Assembly: GCA_017378975.1 (NCBI GenBank)
Contig: JAFNXT010000331.1
Span: forward strand, 1 to 7,343
Reading direction: 5' to 3'
Source: Oscillospiraceae bacterium
GTDB taxonomy: Bacteria; Bacillota; Clostridia; Oscillospirales; Oscillospiraceae
DNA length: 7,343 nucleotides
Part shown: positions 1 to 5,588 of the stretch, piece after piece
Position numbering within the stretch: the stretch's first letter is position 1
How the letters are laid out: each line of letters starts with the position of its first letter
The notes under the pieces: model-generated
What the model was told of the DNA's origin: nothing
The model's input: the letters and a program-made list of their open reading frames with translations, nothing else
Databases searched by the model: none
Made by a program: the position numbers and the translations under genes

Positions 1-719
1 CTCTGTCCGGCGGTCAGCAACAACGTGTGGCCATTGCCCGGGCTCTGGTCAACCGTCCCAAAGTGCTGCTGCTTGACGAGCCTTTGGGCGCTCTCGACCT
101 GCGCCTGCGGAAGGATATGCAGAACGAACTGAAGCGGATCCAGCAGGCCATGGGCATCACCTTCGTGTATGTCACCCATGACCAGGAAGAAGCACTGTCC
201 ATGTCCGACACCGTGGTGGTCATGGATAAGGGCCGCATTCAGCAGATCGGCAAGCCGGAAGATATATACAATGAGCCGAAGAATGCCTTCGTGGCGGATT
301 TCATCGGCGAGAGCAACATCCTCGACGGTGTGATGCTGGAGGATTACAAGGTCCGTTTCTTCGGACGCACCTTCACCTGCGTGGACAAGGGCTTCGCCCC
401 CAATGAGCCGGTGGACGTGGTGATCCGTCCCGAGGACATCGACATCGTGGCCCCCGAACAGGGCCATTTGGTGGGCACCGTCACCTCCGTCACCTTCAAG
501 GGCCTGAACTATGACATCATCGTGGAGTTCAAGGGCTTCAAGTGGCTGATCCAGACCACCGACTTCCACGGCGTGGGCACCACCATCGGCATCCTGCTGA
601 ACCCGGAGGACATCCACATCATGCACAAGAGCGAGTATTCCGGGCTCTTTGGCGATTACAGCTCCTACTCTGCCGAGTACGACGAGCTGACGGAGGATGC
701 CGACGATGATGAAACGTAA
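1..719 (+). CDS. potA: Spermidine/putrescine ABC transporter ATP-binding protein PotA (5' end outside window)
   Basis: This is the ATPase subunit that powers polyamine import from the cytoplasmic face of the PotBC permease. The reading frame is open from the first full codon at position 3, so the gene starts upstream and 238 codons are visible. It enters at the ABC signature LSGGQQQR. Next come Walker B (VLLLDEP), the D-loop (LGALDLRLR) and the switch histidine in VTHDQEEA. Walker A is off the window. The C-terminal half is a TOBE-like regulatory region ([13 protein letters not shown], then a second strand set ending [15 protein letters not shown]). It ends in an acidic tail, EDADDDET. The signature and helper motifs are shared by the whole CUT1/MOI-type ATPase group. 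The polyamine assignment rests mainly on the potB and potC-potD genes that follow. The last 14 nt overlap the start of potB, so the two are probably translationally coupled. Confidence 0.93.
   Translation, partial: LSGGQQQRVAIARALVNRPKVLLLDEPLGALDLRLRKDMQNELKRIQQAMGITFVYVTHDQEEALSMSDTVVVMDKGRIQQIGKPEDIYNEPKNAFVADFIGESNILDGVMLEDYKVRFFGRTFTCVDKGFAPNEPVDVVIRPEDIDIVAPEQGHLVGTVTSVTFKGLNYDIIVEFKGFKWLIQTTDFHGVGTTIGILLNPEDIHIMHKSEYSGLFGDYSSYSAEYDELTEDADDDET
692..696 (+). promoter_or_regulatory. Ribosome binding site that decides the potB start
   Basis: GGAGG lies inside the 3' end of potA. It directly abuts the in-frame ATG at 697, leaving zero spacing, but sits 9 nt before the ATG at 706 and 12 nt before the ATG at 709. 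The 706 start is therefore preferred over the longer 697 version. Confidence 0.7.
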
Positions 720-1524
720 AAGCGTCCTCTTGTCCGTGCCCTACATCCTGTGGATGCTGGTGTTCACCCTGATCCCTCTGGGTGTGGTGGCCTATTACGC
801 CATGACGGACCCGGCCACCGGGGCCTTCTCTCTGGGGAACCTGAAGGAGCTGGGCCTGTATATGCCGGTGCTGGGACAGTCGATCGGCTACTCTCTGGTG
901 TCGGCGGCGATCTGCCTGCTGATCGGGTATCCCGTGGCCTATTTCATCGCCCATCAGGGACCTGTGGCACAGAAATTCCTGTATATGCTGGTGATGCTCC
1001 CCATGTGCATGAGCTTCCTGCTCCGGACGCTGGCATGGGTGGGACTGCTGCAGGATACGGGCATCATCAATAACCTGCTGGCCGCCATCGGCCTGCCCAG
1101 GCTCCAGCTGATCCGGACCCCCGGCGCGGTGGTGCTGGGCATGGTGTATAACTACCTGCCTTACATGATCCTGCCCCTGTATGCCACCATCGTCAAGATC
1201 GACCACCGGCTGATCGAGGCGGCGGAGGATCTGGGCTGTAACGGTGTGCAGACCTTCACCAAGGTGATCCTGCCCCTGTCTGTCCCCGGCATGCTGTCCG
1301 GTATGACCATGGTGTTCGTGCCGGCGGTGTCCACCTTCTACATCTCTCAGAAGCTGGGCGGCACCGATACGGTGCTGATCGGCGACGTGATCGAGCGTCA
1401 GTTCAAGCAGGGCAACAACGCCAATCTGGGCGCCGCCCTGAGTTTGGTGCTGATGATCCTGGTCTTCGTCTGCACCGGCATCATGAACCGCTTCGGCGGC
1501 GATGAGGAAGGGGTGGTGGTATGA
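706..1524 (+). CDS. potB: Spermidine/putrescine ABC transporter permease PotB
   Basis: This is the first of two membrane permease subunits forming the polyamine channel. From the ATG at 706 it has 272 residues, close to the usual PotB length. Hydrophobic segments lie at about residues 8-30, 60-82, 92-113, 139-162, 195-215 and 242-260, giving the six-helix BPD transporter pattern with both ends cytoplasmic. The cytoplasmic EAA coupling loop, which docks on PotA, is clear at about 170-190 ([20 protein letters not shown]). A longer in-frame start at 697 exists but has no usable spacing to the GGAGG at 692-696. The start overlaps potA by 14 nt, and the stop overlaps the next gene in an ATGA arrangement, so the subunits should be made in coupled fashion. 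Generic alternatives such as an Fe or thiamine permease are less likely given the PotD module downstream. Confidence 0.93.
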   Translation: MMKRKSVLLSVPYILWMLVFTLIPLGVVAYYAMTDPATGAFSLGNLKELGLYMPVLGQSIGYSLVSAAICLLIGYPVAYFIAHQGPVAQKFLYMLVMLPMCMSFLLRTLAWVGLLQDTGIINNLLAAIGLPRLQLIRTPGAVVLGMVYNYLPYMILPLYATIVKIDHRLIEAAEDLGCNGVQTFTKVILPLSVPGMLSGMTMVFVPAVSTFYISQKLGGTDTVLIGDVIERQFKQGNNANLGAALSLVLMILVFVCTGIMNRFGGDEEGVVV

Positions 1525-3428
1525 AGAGAGCCAACAAGATCTTCACCACGCTGATCTTCGTCTTCCTGTACATCCCCATGGTGGTGCTGATCGTGGCATC
1601 CTTCAACACCGGCAAGGATATGGCCCATTTCGAAGGCTTCACCTTCCAGCAGTACGCCCGGCTGTTCCGGGATGACAGTCTGCTGGCGCTGTTGGGCAAT
1701 TCTCTGATCGTGTCCGTGCTGGCGAGCTCCATCGCCACGGTCTTCGGTACGGTGGCGGCGGTGGGCATCCACGGGCTGAACCCCAAGATGCGCAAGACCG
1801 TCATGAGCCTGACCAACATCCCCATGACGAACCCTGACATCGTCACCGGTGTGAGCCTGTCGTTGCTGTTCGTGTTCGTGGGCTCCAGGATGCTGGGCCA
1901 GCGGAACAGTCTGACCTTCTGGACGCTCCTGATCGCCCACATCACCTTCAACCTGCCTTATGTGATCCTCAACGTCATGCCCAAGCTCCATCAGATGGAC
2001 AGCTCCCTCCGGGATGCCGCCATGGATCTGGGCTGTACGCCGGTGCAGGCCTTCTTCAAGGTGACGCTCCCGGAGATCATGCCCGGCGTGGCCGCCGGCG
2101 CGATCATGGCCTTCACCATGAGCCTCGATGATTTCGTGATCTCCTATTTCGTCAGCGGTCTGGATTTCGTGACCCTGCCCGTGGAGATCTACTCCTACAC
2201 TAAAAAGCCGATCCAGCCCAAGGTCTACGCCATGTTCACCTTGCTCTTCGGTCTGATCTTCCTGCTGATGGTCACCATGAACCTGATGCAGCTCCGGTCC
2301 GATAAGAAGAAGGTGGCACAGCAGACCAAGGTGCCCAGCCGTGGTACCGTGATCGCCCGTCGGGTGATCGCAGGTTTCGTGGCGGTGTGTCTGGTGGTGG
2401 GCTGTGGGTTCCTGTTCTTCCAGGGGCGGAACCAGAAGGTCACGATCAATGTCTACAACTGGGGCCAGAACATCGCTGACGGCTCCGACGAGACCATGGA
2501 CATCATCGCCGCCTTCGAGGAGGCCTACCCCAACATCGAGGTGAACTACTCCACCTACGATTCCAACGAGGTGCTGTACACCAAGCTGAAGAACGGCGGC
2601 ATCACCGTGGATGTGATCATCCCCTCGGACTATATGATCGCCCGGATGATCCGGGAGGATATGTTGCTGGAGCTGGACTTCGATAACATCCCCAACTACA
2701 GCTTCGTGGAGGAGAACTTCCGCAATACGGCCTTCGACCCTGAGAATAAGTACTCCGTACCCTATACCTGGGGCACCGTGGGCATCCTGTACAACACCAA
2801 GTACGTGGATGAGGCGGACGTCACCGGTTGGGAGCTTTTGTGGAACGAGAAGTATCAGGATAAGATCCTGATGTTCGACAACTCCCGGGATGCCTTCGGC
2901 GTGGCACAGTATCTGCTGGGCTACGATGTGAACACCACCAGCGAGGAAGAGCTGCGCCACTGCGCCCAGCTCCTTCAGGAGCAGAAGCCGCTGGTCCAGC
3001 AGTATGTCATGGATCAGGTCTATTCCACCATGATCAATGGGGAAGCCTACATCGCTCCCTACTATGCCGGTGACTGTATGCAGATGATGGACTCCAATCC
3101 GGATCTTGCCTTCTACCTGCCGGAGGATCAGGGCTTCAATATGTTCATCGACTCCATGTGCATCCCCTCCTGCGCGCAGGAGAAGGAGGCGGCGGAGACC
3201 TTCATCAACTTCCTGTGCGATCCGTCAGTTTCCGGTGCCAACATGGACTATATCTGCTACGCTTCCCCGATCGCCGGAGCCAAGGAGCATATGGACGAGT
3301 ATCTTGCCGAGAGCGATGTGATCTATCCGGACGAGCAGATCCTGTCGCAGGGCTCCAGCTACTCCTATCTGCCGGAGGACATCTCCCGGCTGGTGGAGAA
3401 GCTGTTCATGGAAGTCCGTAACGGATGA
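1521..3428 (+). CDS. potCD: PotC-PotD fusion: polyamine ABC transporter permease joined to substrate-binding protein
   Basis: One 635-residue ORF carries two subunits that are separate in E. coli. Residues 1 to about 260 are PotC, with six hydrophobic segments and an EAA loop at about 165-184 (DAAMDLGCTPVQAFFKVTLP). A basic linker (about 261-281, ending ARR) leads into a seventh hydrophobic segment at 282-300, which would carry the chain outward. Residues about 306-635 are a PotD/PotF-type binding protein. They contain INVYNWGQNI, NYSTYDSNEVLYTKL, the PotD-like SVPYTWGTVGILYN, FDNSRDAF, FIDSMCIP and VIYPDEQI. The binding domain would thus be tethered on the outer face beside its own channel. 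The linker segment includes VVGC (Cys295), which fits a lipobox. Start: ATG in ATGA overlap with potB, with AAGGGG 7 nt upstream. PotCD fusions are known from other Firmicutes and Mollicutes, so the fusion looks real rather than a lost stop codon. A terminator follows. Confidence 0.92.
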   Translation: MKRANKIFTTLIFVFLYIPMVVLIVASFNTGKDMAHFEGFTFQQYARLFRDDSLLALLGNSLIVSVLASSIATVFGTVAAVGIHGLNPKMRKTVMSLTNIPMTNPDIVTGVSLSLLFVFVGSRMLGQRNSLTFWTLLIAHITFNLPYVILNVMPKLHQMDSSLRDAAMDLGCTPVQAFFKVTLPEIMPGVAAGAIMAFTMSLDDFVISYFVSGLDFVTLPVEIYSYTKKPIQPKVYAMFTLLFGLIFLLMVTMNLMQLRSDKKKVAQQTKVPSRGTVIARRVIAGFVAVCLVVGCGFLFFQGRNQKVTINVYNWGQNIADGSDETMDIIAAFEEAYPNIEVNYSTYDSNEVLYTKLKNGGITVDVIIPSDYMIARMIREDMLLELDFDNIPNYSFVEENFRNTAFDPENKYSVPYTWGTVGILYNTKYVDEADVTGWELLWNEKYQDKILMFDNSRDAFGVAQYLLGYDVNTTSEEELRHCAQLLQEQKPLVQQYVMDQVYSTMINGEAYIAPYYAGDCMQMMDSNPDLAFYLPEDQGFNMFIDSMCIPSCAQEKEAAETFINFLCDPSVSGANMDYICYASPIAGAKEHMDEYLAESDVIYPDEQILSQGSSYSYLPEDISRLVEKLFMEVRNG

Positions 3429-3435
3429 TCCCGAC

Positions 3436-3489
3436 CTGTCATCGCAGGGAGCGCGTCGCTGTGCTCCTTGCGATGACAGTATTTTTTTT
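3436..3489 (+). terminator. Rho-independent terminator after potABCD
   Basis: A 17-bp stem (3436-3452 with 3463-3479; a single G-U wobble, no mismatches) has a 10-nt loop, followed by AT and an eight-T run at 3482-3489. It lies 8 nt after the potC-potD stop. The outer arm TGTCATCG...CGATGACA also occurs in the prfC terminator. The T-run ends only 2 nt before the Shine-Dalgarno of the next ORF. Confidence 0.9.
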
Positions 3490-3491
3490 AT

Positions 3492-3498
3492 AAGGAGG
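3492..3498 (+). promoter_or_regulatory. Strong Shine-Dalgarno for the small Cys protein
   Basis: AAGGAGG lies 5 nt before the ATG at 3504. It is close to a perfect anti-16S match and is the main support for the short ORF being translated. It follows the terminator T-run with only two bases between. Confidence 0.8.
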
Positions 3499-3503
3499 AA
3501 CCT

Positions 3504-3674
3504 ATGGAAGAACGGTTCGTCACCGGCTATTGCCGCCGGATCGACCAAAGCCGCATGGTGGCGGCAGAGCTGGAAAACGGGAAGCTGACGGAAGCGGACT
3601 GCGACTTCGGCAGTTGTCCCTATGAAGCAGACTGCCCCATCGCCCGGGAGCTCTCCCGGATGACATCGACTTGA
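3504..3674 (+). CDS. Small cysteine-containing protein (56 aa), function unknown
   Basis: This short ORF is supported by a near-perfect AAGGAGG 5 nt before its ATG and by a non-random, acidic and cysteine-bearing composition. It begins MEERFVTGYCRR and contains DCDFGSCPYEADCPIAREL near the C-terminus. Cysteines are at residues 10, 33, 38 and 44. The C-x4-C-x5-C cluster plus Cys10 could bind a metal, but this is inference and I cannot name a family with certainty. Similar tiny proteins with a DCxxxxCPxxxxC pattern are familiar in Clostridia. There is no signal peptide or membrane segment, so it is probably cytosolic. It lies between the potABCD terminator and a palindromic repeat, and its TGA stop abuts the repeat. 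No promoter fits between the terminator and the start, so expression would need read-through or processing of the pot transcript. Confidence 0.75.
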   Translation: MEERFVTGYCRRIDQSRMVAAELENGKLTEADCDFGSCPYEADCPIARELSRMTST

Positions 3675-3717
3675 TGTAGGGCGGAGGCTTGCCTCCGCCC
3701 TACATTTTGCGCGGATG
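3674..3717. repeat. Palindromic intergenic repeat, copy A (possible terminator of the small ORF)
   Basis: A perfect inverted repeat (3674-3688 with 3691-3705) has the core TAGGGCGGAGG / CCTCCGCCCTA. It is followed by TTTT and then a GCGGATG tail. The right half, CCGCCCTAC, and the GGATG tail recur in copies B (5522) and C (7025). The stem plus TTTT, and a seven-T run at 3723-3729, could end transcription of the small ORF. The element begins on the last base of that ORF's stop codon. Confidence 0.75.
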
Positions 3718-3741
3718 GGGCGTTTTTTTGTGGGATACCTC

Positions 3742-3770
3742 TTGTAGATCGGGGGAAAATGTGCTAAACT
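3742..3770 (+). promoter_or_regulatory. Predicted sigma-A-type promoter for prfC
   Basis: A -35-like TTGTAG at 3742-3747 is separated by 17 nt from a -10-like TAAACT at 3765-3770. The -10 is preceded by TGC, the extended -10 form. It lies in a locally AT-rich stretch after the repeat and about 40 nt before the prfC start. Each hexamer matches consensus only partly, but the spacing and position are good. Confidence 0.55.
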
Positions 3771-3798
3771 AAATTGGTTTATGTGAAAATCATGCTTT

Positions 3799-3803
3799 AG
3801 GAG
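3799..3803 (+). promoter_or_regulatory. Ribosome binding site of prfC
   Basis: AGGAG lies 8 nt before the ATG at 3812. It confirms that start, which also gives the expected RF3 N-terminus. Confidence 0.75.
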
Positions 3804-3811
3804 CTTGTGAT

Positions 3812-5404
3812 ATGTCTAATTTAGTTGAACAGATCAGCCGTCGGCGGACCTTTGCGATCATTTCGCATCCTGACGCCGGTAAGACGACTTTGACCGAGAA
3901 ATTCCTGCTGTACGGCGGTGCCATCGCGCAGGCAGGCGTGGTCAAGGGCAAGAAGAATTCCCGTGCCGCGACCTCTGACTGGATGGAGATCGAAAAACAG
4001 CGTGGTATCTCCGTCACCTCTTCCGTCATGCAGTTCCAGTATGACGGCTTCTGCATCAACATCCTGGATACCCCCGGTCACCAGGACTTCTCTGAGGATA
4101 CCTACCGTACCCTCATGGCGGCGGACTCCGCTGTCATGGTGATCGACGGCGCCAAGGGCGTGGAGCCCCAGACCCGGAAGCTGTTCAAGGTCTGCGCCAT
4201 GCGCCACATCCCGATCTTCACCTTCATCAACAAGATGGACCGGGAGACCAAGGATCCCTTCGACCTGCTGGACGAGGTGGAGCGGGAGCTGGGCATCGAG
4301 ACCTATGCCATGAACTGGCCCATCGGTTGCGGTAAGGACTTTCAGGGCGTGTATGACCGGGAGAAGAGCCAGCTCCTGTTCTTCTCCGGCCTGAACGGCA
4401 GGGCGAAAGCCGACAAGCTGGAGGTGGATCTGTACGATCCTCAGGTGGCGGAGCTTCTGGATTCGGAAGCGAAGCATCAGGCTCTGATCGATGACGTGGA
4501 GCTGTTGTCCGCCGGTCGGGAGATGGATATGGAGGCCGTCCGTTGCGGTCAGCTGAGCCCTGTGTTCTTCGGCTCCGCGTTGACCAACTTCGGCATCGAG
4601 CCCTTCCTGGAGGCCTTCCTGAAGCTGACGCCGCCCCCGCTGGCCCGTGTGGCCGACTGCGGCACGATCGATACCTTCAGCGAGGATTTCTCCGCTTTCG
4701 TTTTCAAGATCCAGGCCAACATGAACAAGGCCCACCGGGACCGGCTGGCTTTCATGCGGATCTGCAGTGGTAAGTTCCAGCGGGACAAGGAATATTTCCA
4801 TGTCCAGGGCAACAAGAAGATGCGTCTGTCCCAGCCCCAGCAGCTCATGGCCGCGGAGCGTGAGATCGTGGAGGAGGCCTACGCCGGTGACGTGATCGGT
4901 GTGTTCGATCCCGGTATCTTCGCCATCGGTGACACCATCACCGTGCCCGGTAAGAAGTTCTCTTACTCCGGCATCCCCACTTTCGCCCCGGAGCATTTCA
5001 GCCGTGTGTCCGCCAAGGACTCCATGAAGCGTAAGCAGTTCGTCAAGGGCACGGAGCAGATCGCCCAGGAGGGTGCCATCCAGATCTTCAAGGTGCCCAA
5101 CTCCGGTATGGAGGAGGTCATCGTGGGTGTCGTGGGTACGCTGCAGTTCGATGTGTTCCAGTACCGCATGAAGAACGAGTACGGCGTGGACCTTCGGATG
5201 GAGGGCCTGCCCTATGAAGAGATCCGTCTGATCGAGAGCTGGCCCGGCGACCTGTCGGATCTGGAGCTGGGCTCTGATGCGGAGCTTCTGGAGGACTACC
5301 GTGGCCGGAGCCTGCTGGTGTTCAGCAGTTACTGGGCCATCGATTTCACCTGCCGCCGCAACCCCGGCCTGAAGGTCCGGGAGATCGTGGTGGAGGAAGG
5401 CTAA
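3812..5404 (+). CDS. prfC: Peptide chain release factor 3 (RF3), translational GTPase
   Basis: RF3 is a ribosome-associated GTPase that removes RF1/RF2 from the ribosome after peptide release. The protein has 530 residues, essentially the E. coli RF3 length, so it is complete. The GTPase motifs are in order: G1 SHPDAGKTT (18-26), switch I GISVTS (65-70), G3 DTPGHQDF (86-93), G4 NKMD (140-143) and G5 SAL (254-256). The insertion SRAATSDWMEIEKQRG before switch I separates RF3 from the related EF-G and TetM classes. Domains II and III follow, with FKIQANMNKAHRDRLAF at about 305 and GTLQFDVFQYRMKNEYGV at about 440. Flanked by its own promoter and terminator, it appears monocistronic. Codon choice resembles the pot genes (Gly GGC, some Arg CGT), consistent with a native, well-expressed gene. 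A ribosomal-protection protein is excluded by length and by the RF3-type G-domain motifs. Confidence 0.97.
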   Translation: MSNLVEQISRRRTFAIISHPDAGKTTLTEKFLLYGGAIAQAGVVKGKKNSRAATSDWMEIEKQRGISVTSSVMQFQYDGFCINILDTPGHQDFSEDTYRTLMAADSAVMVIDGAKGVEPQTRKLFKVCAMRHIPIFTFINKMDRETKDPFDLLDEVERELGIETYAMNWPIGCGKDFQGVYDREKSQLLFFSGLNGRAKADKLEVDLYDPQVAELLDSEAKHQALIDDVELLSAGREMDMEAVRCGQLSPVFFGSALTNFGIEPFLEAFLKLTPPPLARVADCGTIDTFSEDFSAFVFKIQANMNKAHRDRLAFMRICSGKFQRDKEYFHVQGNKKMRLSQPQQLMAAEREIVEEAYAGDVIGVFDPGIFAIGDTITVPGKKFSYSGIPTFAPEHFSRVSAKDSMKRKQFVKGTEQIAQEGAIQIFKVPNSGMEEVIVGVVGTLQFDVFQYRMKNEYGVDLRMEGLPYEEIRLIESWPGDLSDLELGSDAELLEDYRGRSLLVFSSYWAIDFTCRRNPGLKVREIVVEEG

Positions 5405-5410
5405 AATACG

Positions 5411-5462
5411 ATGTCATCGTGAGAAAGACCCCTGTGGGGCCTTCTCACGATGACATTTTTTT
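5411..5462 (+). terminator. Rho-independent terminator of prfC
   Basis: A 15-bp perfect outer stem (5411-5425 with 5442-5456) has an inner CCCC/GGGG helix around a TGT loop and a T-run at 5456-5462. It starts 6 nt after the prfC stop. Its outer arm ATGTCATCG closely resembles that of the potABCD terminator. Confidence 0.9.
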
Positions 5463-5500
5463 ATTTGCTCCAGGATCTGTGGGGATCCTCCCGGGGGGCG

Positions 5501-5509
5501 TGGTATGAT
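5501..5509 (+). promoter_or_regulatory. Possible extended -10 promoter for the cell-wall hydrolase gene
   Basis: TGGTATGAT combines a TGn extension with TATGAT (5 of 6 consensus). No good -35 lies at the right distance upstream. If real, transcription would begin near 5516 and repeat copy B would lie in the 5' untranslated region. Confidence 0.35.
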
Positions 5510-5521
5510 GGGCCTGTCCGT

Positions 5522-5559
5522 GGCGGCGGGGGCAAGCCCCCGCCCTACGTCGCTGGATG
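5522..5559. repeat. Palindromic intergenic repeat, copy B
   Basis: The inverted repeat GGCGGGGGC (5525-5533) pairs with GCCCCCGCC (5536-5544). The right flank CCGCCCTAC-N6-GGATG matches copy C in spacing, and copy A matches with N9. The left outer arm does not match the right, so this copy is a shorter hairpin. It is not followed by a T-run, so it is not an obvious terminator. Confidence 0.7.
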
Positions 5560-5575
5560 TGATGGGTGGAACGAT

Positions 5576-5582
5576 AAGGAGG
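5576..5582 (+). promoter_or_regulatory. Ribosome binding site that decides the hydrolase start
   Basis: AAGGAGG lies 6 nt before the ATG at 5589. The frame stays open upstream to an ATG at 5505, but that start has no such site and would run translation through repeat copy B. The 5589 start also puts a signal peptide at the N-terminus. Confidence 0.85.
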
Positions 5583-5588
5583 AATGGG

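Noticed and set aside
697..705. Longer potB start at 697
   Set aside because: The GGAGG directly abuts this ATG, leaving no spacing, while the ATG at 706 has the right 9-nt spacing.
1398..2960. Long minus-strand open frame (520 codons) opposite potC-potD
   Set aside because: Its His-, Gly- and Val-rich low-complexity translation is the mirror of GC-rich codons in the strongly supported plus-strand gene. It shows no family motif and no good start site.
3706..3811. Riboswitch or structured leader before prfC
   Set aside because: The leader after the predicted promoter is only about 35-40 nt, too short for a known riboswitch class, and shows no clear fold.
3821..4996. Minus-strand open frame (391 codons) opposite prfC
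   Set aside because: It lies wholly inside the conserved RF3 gene, has the same mirrored composition and no recognisable domain.
5505..5588. N-terminal extension of the hydrolase from the ATG at 5505
   Set aside because: It would be translated through repeat copy B and lacks a ribosome binding site. The ATG at 5589 has AAGGAGG at 6 nt and yields a clean signal peptide.
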